Of a stretch of DNA of 64,000 nucleotides, positions 11,185 to 20,532 are shown piece after piece. Below the pieces are notes generated by a model, which worked only from the letters and a program-made list of their open reading frames with translations, was not told the origin of the DNA and did not search any database. Position numbers and translations under genes: made by a program. Source of the stretch: Pseudomonas fluorescens (lineage in GTDB: Bacteria; Pseudomonadota; Gammaproteobacteria; Pseudomonadales; Pseudomonadaceae). The stretch covers positions 3,642,326-3,706,325 of the forward strand of contig NZ_OZ024668.1 of NCBI RefSeq assembly GCF_902497775.2, written 5' to 3'. Each line of letters starts with the position of its first letter. Positions within the stretch are counted from its first letter, which is position 1.

Positions 11185-12078
11185 ATGGCTAAAATCGGAT
11201 TCATCGGCACCGGCATCATGGGCCACCCAATGGCGCAGAACCTGCAAAAAGCCGGTCACAGCCTGTTCCTGTCTACCCACCACGATGCAGCTCCGGCCGA
11301 CCTGGTCGCCGCTGGCGCCGTGGCCCTGGCCAACCCGAAAGAAGTGGCCCAGGAAGCTGAATTCATCATCGTCATGGTGCCCGACACCCCACAGGTAGAC
11401 TCGGTACTGTTCGGCGAGAACGGCGTGGCCCTGGGCGTCGGCCCGAACAAGGTGGTGATCGACATGAGCTCGATCTCGCCTACCGCCACCAAAGCCTTCG
11501 CCGAGAAGATCAAGGCTACCGGCGCCACCTACCTCGACGCCCCGGTTTCCGGTGGTGAAGTCGGCGCCAAGGCCGCGACCCTGAGCATCATGGTCGGCGG
11601 CTGCCCGAACGCCTTCGAGCGCGCCCTGCCGCTGTTCCAGGTCATGGGCAAGAACATCACCCGCGTCGGCGGCAGCGGCGATGGCCAGACTGCCAAGGTC
11701 GCCAACCAGATCATCGTGGCCCTGAACATCCAGGCCGTGGCCGAAGCGCTGCTGTTCGCCGCCAAGAACGGCGCCGACCCTGCCAAGGTGCGTGAAGCAC
11801 TGATGGGTGGCTTCGCTTCCTCGAAGATCCTCGAAGTGCACGGCGAGCGCATGATCAAGGGCACCTTCGATCCGGGCTTCCGTATCAGCCTGCACCAGAA
11901 GGACCTGAACCTGGCCCTGCAAGGCGCCAAGGAACTGAACATCAACCTGCCCAACACCGCCAATGCCCAGCAAGTGTTCAGCACCTGCGCGGCCATCGGT
12001 GGCGCCAACTGGGACCACTCCGCGTTGCTCAAAGGCCTTGAGCACATGGCCAACTTCTCGATCCGCGACGAGAAGTAA
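11185..12078 (+). CDS. glxR: Tartronate semialdehyde reductase
   Basis: Reduces tartronate semialdehyde (2-hydroxy-3-oxopropionate) to D-glycerate with NAD(P)H. 297 residues of the beta-hydroxyacid dehydrogenase family: Rossmann GFIGTGIMGHPMA at the N-terminus, substrate-binding LDAPVSGGEVGAKA, and the catalytic Lys in KVANQIIVALNI. A C-terminal helical domain ends with GLEHMANFSIRDEK. Follows hyi after 29 bp with AAGAGG upstream, so it is co-transcribed. Confidence 0.96.
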   Translation: MAKIGFIGTGIMGHPMAQNLQKAGHSLFLSTHHDAAPADLVAAGAVALANPKEVAQEAEFIIVMVPDTPQVDSVLFGENGVALGVGPNKVVIDMSSISPTATKAFAEKIKATGATYLDAPVSGGEVGAKAATLSIMVGGCPNAFERALPLFQVMGKNITRVGGSGDGQTAKVANQIIVALNIQAVAEALLFAAKNGADPAKVREALMGGFASSKILEVHGERMIKGTFDPGFRISLHQKDLNLALQGAKELNINLPNTANAQQVFSTCAAIGGANWDHSALLKGLEHMANFSIRDEK

Positions 12079-12094
12079 GACCCCGGGCAACACC

Positions 12095-12139
12095 CGCCCC
12101 TGGGTCAGCCTGCACGGAGGCGGGCCCAGGGGCGTTTTT
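12095..12139 (+). terminator. Intra-operon terminator/attenuator between glxR and ttuD
   Basis: Perfect 10-bp stem CGCCCCTGGG (12095-12104) / CCCAGGGGCG (12125-12134) with a 20-nt loop, followed by TTTTT (12135-12139). ttuD begins 32 nt later on the same strand, so this either ends the gcl-hyi-glxR message or attenuates into ttuD-pyk. Confidence 0.8.
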
Positions 12140-12171
12140 GATTCTGAAAAACAATAAGATTGGAGCCTGCC

Positions 12172-13440
12172 ATGTCGGTCGATCCGCAACACTTTCTGCG
12201 CGAGCTGTTCGCCACGGCCATCGATGCCGCGCATCCCCGCCAGGTCCTTGAAGCTCACCTGCCCAGCGACCGCAGCGGTCGCGTCATCGTCATCGGCGCC
12301 GGCAAGGCCGCCGCGGCCATGGCTGAAGTCGTCGAACGCGCCTGGAAGGGCCCGGTCTCCGGCCTGGTGGTCACCCGCTACGGCCACGGCGCCAGCTGCT
12401 CGAAGATCGAAGTGGTCGAAGCCGCCCACCCGGTCCCGGATGCCGCCGGCCTGGCCGTGGCCAAGCGCGTGCTGGCAATGGTCAGCAACCTCACGGCTGA
12501 CGACCGGGTGATCTTCCTGCTCTCCGGTGGTGGTTCGGCGCTGCTGGCACTGCCTGCCGAAGGCCTGACCCTGGCCGACAAGCAACAGATCAACAAGGCC
12601 CTGCTCAAATCCGGCGCCACCATCGGCGAGATGAACTGCGTGCGCAAGCACCTCTCGGCGATCAAGGGCGGGCGCCTGGCCAAGGCCTGCTGGCCGGCCA
12701 CCGTTTATACCTATGCAATTTCCGATGTACCGGGCGACCTGGCCACGGTCATCGCCTCCGGCCCCACCGTGGCCGACCCGAGCACCTCGGCCCAAGCCCT
12801 GGCGATCCTCAAGCGCTACAACATCCAAGCACCCGCTGCGGTGACCGCCTGGCTGAACAACCCGGCGTCCGAGACCGTCAAGGCTGACGACCCGGCCCTG
12901 GCGCGCAGCCACTTCCAGCTTATCGCCCGCCCCCAGCAGTCGCTGCAAGCCGCTGCGGTCAAAGCCCGCCAGGCCGGTTTCAGCCCGCTGATCCTTGGCG
13001 ACCTGGAAGGCGAGTCGCGCGAGGTGGCCAAGGTCCATGCCGGCATCGCCCGGCAGATCGTCCAGCACGGCCAGCCGCTGTCGCCGCCCTGCGTAATCCT
13101 CTCCGGTGGCGAGACCACCGTGACCGTGCGCGGCAATGGCCGTGGCGGGCGCAACGCCGAGTTTTTGCTGAGCCTGACCGAAAGCCTCAAGGGCCTGCCC
13201 GGGGTCTACGCCCTGGCCGGTGACACCGATGGCATCGACGGCTCCGAAGACAACGCCGGCGCGCTGATGACCCCGGACAGCTACGCCCGCGCCGCGGCCC
13301 TGGGCTTGTCGGCCAGCGATGAGCTGGACAACAACAATGGCTACGGTTACTTCGCCGCGCTCGATGACCTGATCGTCACCGAGCCGACGCGGACCAACGT
13401 CAACGATTTTCGCGCCATCCTGATTCTCGAGAGTGCCTGA
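12172..13440 (+). CDS. ttuD: Glycerate 2-kinase / hydroxypyruvate reductase TtuD (MOFRL family)
   Basis: 422-residue member of the MOFRL/GckA family. The name TtuD comes from tartrate-utilisation hydroxypyruvate reductase, but the family phosphorylates glycerate to 2-phosphoglycerate, which fits the step after GlxR. Visible are the N-terminal VIVIGAGKAAAAMAEV, SGGGSALLALPAEG, MNCVRKHLSAIKGGRLA, VPGDLATVIASGPT, and the C-terminal MOFRL core GNGRGGRNAEFLLSL and AGDTDGIDGSEDNAGA. GGAG lies upstream of ATG 12172. A single base separates its stop from the pyruvate kinase start. Confidence 0.92.
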   Translation: MSVDPQHFLRELFATAIDAAHPRQVLEAHLPSDRSGRVIVIGAGKAAAAMAEVVERAWKGPVSGLVVTRYGHGASCSKIEVVEAAHPVPDAAGLAVAKRVLAMVSNLTADDRVIFLLSGGGSALLALPAEGLTLADKQQINKALLKSGATIGEMNCVRKHLSAIKGGRLAKACWPATVYTYAISDVPGDLATVIASGPTVADPSTSAQALAILKRYNIQAPAAVTAWLNNPASETVKADDPALARSHFQLIARPQQSLQAAAVKARQAGFSPLILGDLEGESREVAKVHAGIARQIVQHGQPLSPPCVILSGGETTVTVRGNGRGGRNAEFLLSLTESLKGLPGVYALAGDTDGIDGSEDNAGALMTPDSYARAAALGLSASDELDNNNGYGYFAALDDLIVTEPTRTNVNDFRAILILESA

Positions 13441-13441
13441 C

Positions 13442-14857
13442 ATGACGCCTGATAAAAAAGTCAAAATCCTTGCCACCCTCGGTCCCGCGATCAAGGGCAT
13501 CGATGACATCCGCCAACTGGTCGAGGCCGGGGTAAACATCTTTCGCCTGAACTTCAGCCACGGCGAGCACGAAGACCACGCCCTGCGCTACCAGTGGATC
13601 CGCGAGGTGGAGAGCCAGCTCAACTACCCGCTGGGCATCCTCATGGACCTGCAGGGACCGAAGCTGCGCGTTGGCCGTTTTGCCGAAGGCAAGGTCCAGC
13701 TGCAACGCGGCCAGGCCCTGCGCCTGGACCTGGACAGCACCCCGGGCACGCTTGAGCGGGTCAACCTGCCGCATCCGGAAATCATCGCCGCGCTGGAGCC
13801 GGGCATGGACCTGCTGCTCGATGACGGCAAGCTGCGCCTGCGGGTGACCGCCAAGCACAGCGACGCGATCGAGACCGAAGTGCTCAACGCCGGCGAGCTG
13901 TCCGACCGCAAGGGCGTCAACGTGCCGCAAGCGGTGCTGGACCTGAGCCCACTGACCGCCAAGGACCGCCGTGACCTGAGCTTCGGCCTGGAGCTGGGCG
14001 TGGACTGGGTGGCGCTGTCGTTCGTGCAGCGCCCGGAAGACATCGTCGAAGCGCGCCAGCTGATCGGTGACCGCGCCTACCTGATGGCCAAGATTGAGAA
14101 GCCTTCGGCAGTCACCCAGCTGCGCGCTATTGCCGAGCTCAGCGATGCGATCATGGTCGCCCGTGGCGACCTGGGCGTGGAAGTGCCGGCCGAAAGCGTG
14201 CCGCAGATCCAGAAGAGCATCATCAACACCTGTCGCGAACTGGGTAAACCGGTGGTGGTGGCCACGCAGATGCTCGAATCGATGCGCTTCTCCCCGGCGC
14301 CGACCCGCGCCGAAGTCACCGACGTGGCCAACGCCGTGGCCGAAGGCGCCGATGCGGTGATGCTCTCGGCCGAGACCGCCTCGGGTGACTACCCGCTGGA
14401 AGCGGTGCAGATGATGAGCAAGATCATCCGCCAGGTGGAGAACGGCCCGGATTACCAGGTGCAGCTTGATGTCGGCCGGCCGAAAGCCGAGGCCACCGTG
14501 TCGGATGCGATCAGCTGCGCGATTCGCCGTATCAGCGGCATCCTGCCGGTGGCGGTGCTGGTCAACTACAGCGAGTCGGGGGCTTCGACCCTGCGCGCTG
14601 CGCGTGAGCGGCCACGGGCACCGATCCTCAACCTGACCCCGAACCTGTCCACCGCACGGCGCCTGAGCGTGGCCTGGGGTGTGCACTCGGTGGTCAACGA
14701 TCGCCTGCGCCAGGTCGACGAGATCTGCTCCACCGCCTTGGAAATCGCCCAGGCCCAAGGCATGGCCAGCCGTGGCGATACCCTGTTGATCACTGCCGGT
14801 GTGCCTTTTGGCAAGCCGGGGTCGACTAACACGCTGCGGATCGAGACCTTGATCTGA
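13442..14857 (+). CDS. pyk: Pyruvate kinase
   Basis: Transfers phosphate from phosphoenolpyruvate to ADP, closing the route from glyoxylate to pyruvate. 471 residues with the standard order: KILATLGPA and RLNFSHGEHEDH (barrel), a beta-barrel B domain near residues 70-165, the active-site signature KIEKPSAV, MVARGDLGVEVP, and MLSAETASGDYPLEAV, then the C-terminal allosteric domain. ATG 13442 is preferred; an in-frame GTG at 13433 overlaps the ttuD stop. Its location behind ttuD suggests a glycerate-pathway isozyme rather than the main glycolytic enzyme. Confidence 0.95.
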   Translation: MTPDKKVKILATLGPAIKGIDDIRQLVEAGVNIFRLNFSHGEHEDHALRYQWIREVESQLNYPLGILMDLQGPKLRVGRFAEGKVQLQRGQALRLDLDSTPGTLERVNLPHPEIIAALEPGMDLLLDDGKLRLRVTAKHSDAIETEVLNAGELSDRKGVNVPQAVLDLSPLTAKDRRDLSFGLELGVDWVALSFVQRPEDIVEARQLIGDRAYLMAKIEKPSAVTQLRAIAELSDAIMVARGDLGVEVPAESVPQIQKSIINTCRELGKPVVVATQMLESMRFSPAPTRAEVTDVANAVAEGADAVMLSAETASGDYPLEAVQMMSKIIRQVENGPDYQVQLDVGRPKAEATVSDAISCAIRRISGILPVAVLVNYSESGASTLRAARERPRAPILNLTPNLSTARRLSVAWGVHSVVNDRLRQVDEICSTALEIAQAQGMASRGDTLLITAGVPFGKPGSTNTLRIETLI

Positions 14858-14868
14858 AGGTGAGGCCT

Positions 14869-14922
14869 ATCGCGGGGCAAGCCCGCTCCTACTGGTTTGT
14901 GGGAGCGGGCTTGCCCCGCGAT
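14869..14922. repeat. REP inverted pair with perfect 21-bp arms
   Basis: The arm at 14869-14889 (starting ATCGCGGGGCAAGCCC) is the exact reverse complement of the arm at 14902-14922, separated by a 12-nt loop. This is a typical Pseudomonas REP doublet. It follows pyk and can act as a transcription barrier or 3' stabiliser. Confidence 0.9.
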
Positions 14923-14998
14923 GAATGCAGCACAAACTCCAGGTGGGACAACCCGGCCCAAAGAGGCTCCCCACTCCACATCAACCCAGACTGCCCTC

Positions 14999-15883
14999 AT
15001 GTACACCAAGAATTTCGTCAACCCGTGCCCCGACTGGGCTACGGCTTTGCTCAACGGCTTCAGCCAGGTGCTGCTGCAGCGCAATCCGCTGTGCGGCCTG
15101 TGCTGCCTGCTGGCAATCACCCTGACCGCGCCCGACCTGGTCGGCGGCGCACTGCTCGGGGCCCTCGCCGGGCTGCTGACCGCCCAGCGCCGTGGCTACA
15201 ACCGCACGGATCGCCAGGCCGGCCTGTACAGCTACAACGGCGTACTGATCGGCCTGTTGATCAGCCATGCCCTGCCCTGGTCGGCGATCCTGCCGCCGCT
15301 GATCATCGCCGCCGGCGGCCTGAGCAGCATGCTCGTGCACCAGTGGCTCAAGCGCGGCCCCAAGCAACTGCTGCCCGCTTATACCGCGCCGTTCGTAGTG
15401 CTCGGCTGGGCTGCGCTGGCCATGGCTGAACCCGCCTCCGTCAGCAACTCCACTGTCGAGGCCAACCCGCTGTTTGCCCTGGCCCGCGGCCTTGGGCAAA
15501 TCTTTTTGCTCGACCAGCCCCTGGCCGGTGTGCTGATCGCGATCGGCCTGCTGATCTCCAATCGCTACGCGGCAGTGTGGGCTCTGCTCGGCTCGGCCAT
15601 CGGTGGCAGCGTTGCGTTGATCGGTGGCGAAGCCACGGCGGCCTATAACGGCCTGTTCGGTTTCAACGCCGCCCTCGCCGCCCTGGCCTTCAGCCAGGAG
15701 CGCCAACGGCCCTGGCTGCCGCTGCTGGCCATCGTCCTGGCGATTGCCCTGCAACCGGCGTTCAGTTTGCTGCCGGTCGCCGGCCTGACCGCGCCGTTCA
15801 TCCTCGCCTGCTGGCTGCTGCACGCCGGTGGCCGCCTGCTGCGCGTGCCCGCGTCCCACAGCCGGCGTCGCTTGCACAGCTGA
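14999..15883 (+). CDS. Urea transporter (UT family)
   Basis: 294-residue membrane channel of the urea transporter family (PF03253). Each half carries a family-type stretch: QVLLQRNPLCGLCCLLAI and GLYSYNGVLIGLLI in the first, and QIFLLDQPLAGVLIAIGLLI and AAYNGLFGFNAALAALA in the second, showing the internal duplication. ATG 14999 is chosen because upstream in-frame starts lie in the REP; no strong ribosome-binding site is seen. Urea is released when purines are broken down, in keeping with the neighbours. Confidence 0.9.
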   Translation: MYTKNFVNPCPDWATALLNGFSQVLLQRNPLCGLCCLLAITLTAPDLVGGALLGALAGLLTAQRRGYNRTDRQAGLYSYNGVLIGLLISHALPWSAILPPLIIAAGGLSSMLVHQWLKRGPKQLLPAYTAPFVVLGWAALAMAEPASVSNSTVEANPLFALARGLGQIFLLDQPLAGVLIAIGLLISNRYAAVWALLGSAIGGSVALIGGEATAAYNGLFGFNAALAALAFSQERQRPWLPLLAIVLAIALQPAFSLLPVAGLTAPFILACWLLHAGGRLLRVPASHSRRRLHS

Positions 15884-15927
15884 GATGCAGCCCCTAGGCT
15901 CTGCCCATCTGCCTTTGGAACGAGCCT

Positions 15928-16752
15928 ATGGACACCCCTTCGAGCTGGCGCGAGCGGCTCTACGTCATCGTCTTTCAATCCGACACCACTGCCGGTCGGC
16001 GCTTCGACAAGATCCTGTTGCTGATTATTCTCGCCAGCCTTGTCACCGTGATCCTCGACAGCATCGACGAGGTGCACCAGGGCTACGCCGGGCTGCTGGC
16101 GGCCATCGAGTGGGGCTTTACCGCGATTTTCCTGGTCGAGTATCTGGTCCGCCTGTACTGCTCGCCCAAGCCCTTGCGCTACGCTTTCAGTTTCTATGGC
16201 CTGGTCGACCTGCTGGCGATCGTCCCGGGGATCATCGCCCTGTACTACAGCGATGCCCAGTACCTGCTGATCATCCGTGTCGTGCGGATGCTGCGGATCT
16301 TCCGTGTGCTCAAGCTCAGCCCCTACCTCAAGCAGGCCCATTACCTGCTCGCGGCACTACGCGGCAGCAAGCAGAAAATCATCGTGTTCTTGCTCAGCGT
16401 CTCCACCCTGGTCACCGTATTCGGCACCCTGATGTACGTGGTCGAAGGCCCTGAGCATGGCTTTACCAGCATCCCCAAGGGCATCTACTGGGCCATCGTC
16501 ACCCTGACCACCGTCGGCTTTGGCGACATCGTGCCCAAGACCCCGCTTGGCCAGGTGATTTCGTCGCTGGTGATGATCACCGGTTACTCGATCATTGCCG
16601 TGCCCACCGGGATTTTCACCGCGGAGCTGGCCAACGCCATGCGTGGCGAACAGCTGCAGCACGACTGCCCGGTGTGCCGGAAAAACAGCCATGAGCACGG
16701 CGCTGCGTTCTGCTCGCGCTGCGGCAACGCACTGTTCAATAAAATGGAATAA
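15928..16752 (+). CDS. Voltage-gated potassium channel with C-terminal zinc ribbon
   Basis: 274-residue six-helix Kv-type channel. S4 has basic residues at every third position (R117, R120, R123, R126, K129). The pore helix is followed by selectivity filter TVGFGD (195-200) and S6 (SSLVMITGYSIIAVPTGIF). After S6 is a short cytoplasmic tail with two Cys pairs, CPVC (247/250) and CSRC (262/265), forming a likely zinc ribbon. TVGFGD is a K+ filter (GYG/GFG). The tail is a possible metal or redox sensor for gating; this is inference. Confidence 0.92.
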   Translation: MDTPSSWRERLYVIVFQSDTTAGRRFDKILLLIILASLVTVILDSIDEVHQGYAGLLAAIEWGFTAIFLVEYLVRLYCSPKPLRYAFSFYGLVDLLAIVPGIIALYYSDAQYLLIIRVVRMLRIFRVLKLSPYLKQAHYLLAALRGSKQKIIVFLLSVSTLVTVFGTLMYVVEGPEHGFTSIPKGIYWAIVTLTTVGFGDIVPKTPLGQVISSLVMITGYSIIAVPTGIFTAELANAMRGEQLQHDCPVCRKNSHEHGAAFCSRCGNALFNKME

Positions 16753-16845
16753 GCAAAGCACTTTTTAATCTTTTAGCGCCTAAAGCCCAACCGCTATAGT
16801 CGCTGGCATAATGCCTTTAACGCCAACTCGAACAAGGAATGCGCA

Positions 16846-17847
16846 GTGAAAAAACTCTTCAGTGCCTCGCTTCTGGCCGCCGGCCTCGCCTTCGGCTCCC
16901 TGGCCCAGGCCGCTTCGGCGCCGTTGCTGAACGTCTCGTATGACGTAATGCGCGACTTCTACAAGGATTACAACGCCGCGTTCCAGAAGCACTGGGAAGC
17001 CGAGCACAAAGAGAAAATCACCGTACAGATGTCCTTCGGTGGCTCCAGCAAGCAGGCCCGTTCGGTGATCGATGGCCTGCCGGCTGATGTCATCACCATG
17101 AACATGGCCACCGACATCAATGCCCTGGCCGACAACGGCAAGCTGGTGCCGGACAACTGGGTCACGCGCCTGCCGAACAACAGCGCGCCGTTCACCTCGG
17201 CCACTGTGTTCATCGTCCGCAAGGGCAACCCCAAGGCCCTGAAAGACTGGCCTGACCTGCTCAAGGACGGCGTCCAGGTGATCGTGCCAAACCCGAAAAC
17301 CTCGGGCAACGGCCGCTACACCTACCTCTCGGCCTGGGGCTATGTACTGAAGAACGGCGGTGACGAAAACAAGGCCAAGGACTTTGTCGGCAAGCTGTTC
17401 AAGCAGGCGCCGGTGCTCGATACCGGTGGCCGTGCCGCCACCACCACCTTCATGACCAACCAGATCGGCGACGTACTGGTGACCTTCGAGAACGAAGCCG
17501 AGATGATCGCCCGCGAGTTCGGTCGTGATCAGTTCGAAGTGATCTACCCAAGCGTCTGCGCCGAAGCCGAGCCGCCAGTGACAGTGGTCGACAAAGTGGT
17601 CGACAAAAAAGGCAGCCGCGCCACCGCCGAGGAATACCTGAAGTACCTGTGGTCGCCAGAGGCCCAGGAAATCGCCGCCAACAACTACCTGCGCCCACGT
17701 GATGCAGCGGTGCTGGCCAAGTACACCGACCGCTTCCCGAAAGTCGACTTCCTGTCGGTCGAGAAGACTTTCGGCGACTGGCGCACCGTGCAGAAAACCC
17801 ACTTCAACGATGGCGGGGTTTTCGACCAGATCTATACCGGGCAGTAA
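16846..17847 (+). CDS. sbp: Sulfate/thiosulfate ABC transporter substrate-binding protein
   Basis: 333-residue periplasmic binding protein with signal peptide ending near LAQAASA. Family blocks are LLNVSYDVMRDFYKDYN, SFGGSSKQARSVIDGLPADVITM, VPNPKTSGNGRYTYLSAWGY and VTFENEAEMIARE. It starts with GTG 16846, AAGGAA lying 7 nt upstream. No permease or ATPase gene is adjacent, so it must work with a transporter encoded elsewhere. Confidence 0.93.
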   Translation: MKKLFSASLLAAGLAFGSLAQAASAPLLNVSYDVMRDFYKDYNAAFQKHWEAEHKEKITVQMSFGGSSKQARSVIDGLPADVITMNMATDINALADNGKLVPDNWVTRLPNNSAPFTSATVFIVRKGNPKALKDWPDLLKDGVQVIVPNPKTSGNGRYTYLSAWGYVLKNGGDENKAKDFVGKLFKQAPVLDTGGRAATTTFMTNQIGDVLVTFENEAEMIAREFGRDQFEVIYPSVCAEAEPPVTVVDKVVDKKGSRATAEEYLKYLWSPEAQEIAANNYLRPRDAAVLAKYTDRFPKVDFLSVEKTFGDWRTVQKTHFNDGGVFDQIYTGQ

Positions 17848-17854
17848 TGGCCTC

Positions 17855-17887
17855 ATCGCGGGGCGACGACTCGACTTGCCCCGCGAT
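17855..17887. repeat. REP-like inverted repeat
   Basis: ATCGCGGGGC (17855-17864) pairs with GCCCCGCGAT (17878-17887). Same core as the other REPs in the window; lies just after sbp. Confidence 0.7.
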
Positions 17888-17976
17888 TGCTCCACCCTCC
17901 TATCGAACTTCTCCCCCCATCCGCTGATCAGTTCATTGACTACCCTTTCCGTCATCCACGGCTCAAGGAGTGCCCA

Positions 17977-20004
17977 GTGACCCGATCTTTACTCACCTTG
18001 CTGTTCAGTTGCCTGTTGAGCAGCCAGCTGTTCGCCGCCGAGCCAACCCCTGCCGCTGAAACTCCTGCCCCGGAACCTGTGGTCCAGGGCGGCCTGCTTG
18101 GCGCCATTGCCGATGGCCTGGACGATGTCAGCCAGGAGCTGGATGTCGACAGCCACCTGTTCGACAGCTGGCGCCTGCGCGCCGACCGCGCCGCCAACGA
18201 AGTCGATCAACTGGTCAACCGCCACGCCGGTCGCGATGCTCTGGACCTGCTCGGCGATTTCGCCCTGCTGAGCATCACCTGGCTGGTCGCCTTCGCCGTA
18301 CTCACCAACCTCGGCCGCCTGCTGGCCCACCGCAGCAACAACAGCCGAACGCTGCGCGAGCGGCCGCGCCTGCAAAAACTGCTCGGCTATCTGTTGCCCT
18401 ACACCCTGCCGGCCCTGGCCAGTCTGCCGACCACCCTGTACATCAGCCATTACCTCGAGCCTTCGGTTGGCCGTGCCCTGGGCCTGAGCCTGGCCTATGC
18501 CACCAGCAGCGGCATCTTCTCGACCTCGATCATCCTCTGCCTGATCACCCTGTTCGACACCGGCCACAAGCGCGCGGCGGTGCGCATCATTCGCCAGGTG
18601 GCGCCGCGGCCGTTGTTCATGATCGGCTTCCTGGCGGCCTGGAGCGATGCCCTGACCAGCCCGCAGATCGCCCGGCAGCTGGGCGGCAATATCACCAGCA
18701 GCGTGGCGGTAGTGACCGGCCTGCTGGCGACCCTGTCGTTTGCCATCCTGGTGATCCGCCTGCGCCGGCCGGTGGCGCACCTGATCCGCAACCGCTCGCT
18801 CAAGGACCGTATGCAGCACCGCGCCGTGCAGGAGACCCTGCGGATCTTTTCCTGGCTTTGGTACCTGCCGATCCTGATGATGATCCTGGTCTCGGCCATC
18901 ACCCTGATCGGCGCCGGTGAAGAGAGCCAGAAGGCCCTGCAAAACGCCCTGCTGACCACCATTTTGCTGATCGGCACACTGTTCCTCAGTACCACCTTGC
19001 AGCACCTGTTCAAGACCCACGACATCGAGCCCGGGCAGCGTCTGCGCCCGTACAAGGAGCTGCTGCGCAACCTCGCCCATGCCTTGCTGCGCATCACCAT
19101 GGCGGTGACCTTCATCGAACTGCTGGGGCGCATCTGGGGCTTTTCGGTGCTCGAATTTGCCCTGCGCAACAGCCTGGGCCGGGCGATCAGTGATTCGCTG
19201 AGCAGCATCGGCCTGATTCTGTTGGTCACCTGGCTGCTGTGGGTGGTGATCGACACCGCGATCCAGGAAGCGCTCAAGCCCACGGTTGGCCGGCGCTCGT
19301 CGCGCCAGCCCAGCACCCGGGTGCGGACCATCCTGCCGATGCTGCGCAACGCCATCAAGATCATCCTAGTGGTGATCTGCACCATCACCACCATGGCCAA
19401 CCTGGGCATCAACGTCGCGCCCCTGCTCGCCGGTGCCGGGGTGGTCGGCCTGGCCATCGGTTTCGGCTCCCAGCAACTGGTGCAGGACGTGATCACCGGC
19501 TTGTTCATCCTCATCGAAGACACCATCGCCATTGGCGACTGGGTGGTACTCGATTCGGGGCATGCCGGCACGGTCGAGAGCCTGACCATCCGCACCCTGC
19601 GCCTGCGCGATGGCAAGGGCTTCGTGCACTCGGTACCGTTCGGTCAGATCAAGGCGGTTACCAACCAGTCGCGCCAGTTCGCCTATGCGTTCTTCTCGGT
19701 GCAGTTCAGCTACGAGACCGACGTCGACAGCGCGCTGAAACTGATCCGCGAAGTCGGCCAGTCGATCAGTGAAGACCCGCTGCTGCGCCACAGCCTGCAA
19801 GGGCCGTTGCAGGTGTTCGGGGTCGACAGCATGAACCTCAACGGCATGACCCTGACCGCGCAGTTTCGCACCAGCTCCGGCGGGCAATATGCGGTCAATC
19901 GCGCCTTCAACGAACGGCTGAAAAAGCGCGTCGACCAGACCGACGACGTCAGCTTCGCGCAATACAATCCGCCGCCGCAAAAAGTCGCTGAAGAACCGGC
20001 CTGA
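17977..20004 (+). CDS. MscS-family mechanosensitive channel
   Basis: 675-residue member of the small-conductance mechanosensitive family with an extended N-terminus. GTG 17977 is preceded by AAGGAG at the right distance and starts a signal peptide ending near QLFAA. Then come many membrane segments and, in the last third, the MscS pore helix and beta domain: NLGINVAPLLAGAGVVGLAIGFGSQQ followed by DVITGLFILIEDTIAIGDWV and an alpha/beta C-terminal domain. It releases solutes under hypo-osmotic stress. Confidence 0.92.
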   Translation: MTRSLLTLLFSCLLSSQLFAAEPTPAAETPAPEPVVQGGLLGAIADGLDDVSQELDVDSHLFDSWRLRADRAANEVDQLVNRHAGRDALDLLGDFALLSITWLVAFAVLTNLGRLLAHRSNNSRTLRERPRLQKLLGYLLPYTLPALASLPTTLYISHYLEPSVGRALGLSLAYATSSGIFSTSIILCLITLFDTGHKRAAVRIIRQVAPRPLFMIGFLAAWSDALTSPQIARQLGGNITSSVAVVTGLLATLSFAILVIRLRRPVAHLIRNRSLKDRMQHRAVQETLRIFSWLWYLPILMMILVSAITLIGAGEESQKALQNALLTTILLIGTLFLSTTLQHLFKTHDIEPGQRLRPYKELLRNLAHALLRITMAVTFIELLGRIWGFSVLEFALRNSLGRAISDSLSSIGLILLVTWLLWVVIDTAIQEALKPTVGRRSSRQPSTRVRTILPMLRNAIKIILVVICTITTMANLGINVAPLLAGAGVVGLAIGFGSQQLVQDVITGLFILIEDTIAIGDWVVLDSGHAGTVESLTIRTLRLRDGKGFVHSVPFGQIKAVTNQSRQFAYAFFSVQFSYETDVDSALKLIREVGQSISEDPLLRHSLQGPLQVFGVDSMNLNGMTLTAQFRTSSGGQYAVNRAFNERLKKRVDQTDDVSFAQYNPPPQKVAEEPA

Positions 20005-20045
20005 TTGCTTTAACGCCAGCGGGCATCGGTGCTAAAGTCGCGGCC

Positions 20046-20432
20046 ATGAACCGCGCCCCCTCCGACCGCCCGCTGATTGCCTGGACCTTGTACTTCTGTG
20101 TCCTGTTCAATCTGTTCGCCTGCGGTATCGGTCACGGGCAGATGATGGGCTTGCAACTCAACGGCATCGGCGGCGCCTATTGCTCGGCCATGGGCAGCGC
20201 CGGGCCGACGCTGAAAAGCGATTTCGGCGATCAGGCGGTGGCGGGCTGGGACAGCATGCAGACCTGCCCGGTGTGCGCTGCAGCCGTGGTATGCCTGGGC
20301 CTTGTGCTGGTCATCGGCTGGCTACTGGCGGTTGCCCATGTCCGTCGCTATCACCGTGAACTGCGCAGCAAGGCACCGCCGCGTTACTGCTGGCCGGCCG
20401 CCAACCCCCGCGCCTCCCCGCTTCTGGCTTGA
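20046..20432 (+). CDS. DUF2946 family membrane protein
   Basis: 128-residue protein with an N-terminal membrane segment (LIAWTLYFCVLFNLFACGIG), a periplasmic section containing CPVC, and a second membrane segment. The pattern matches DUF2946, small proteins often found with TonB-dependent receptors and metal genes. A TonB receptor and a PepSY protein follow directly. Function not established. Confidence 0.75.
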   Translation: MNRAPSDRPLIAWTLYFCVLFNLFACGIGHGQMMGLQLNGIGGAYCSAMGSAGPTLKSDFGDQAVAGWDSMQTCPVCAAAVVCLGLVLVIGWLLAVAHVRRYHRELRSKAPPRYCWPAANPRASPLLA

Positions 20433-20532
20433 ACCTCCTGGCAGCTCCCGGGCTGCCCGAAACCGGCCGTTTTTTGCTGCGCCTGCCCGACAGGTGCAAG
20501 CGGCCGCTGGCTCAATTTCCAGAGTGTGATTC

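Noticed and set aside
11167..13539. Long antisense open frame over glxR-ttuD
   Set aside because: Low-complexity product opposite well-supported genes; a codon-bias shadow.
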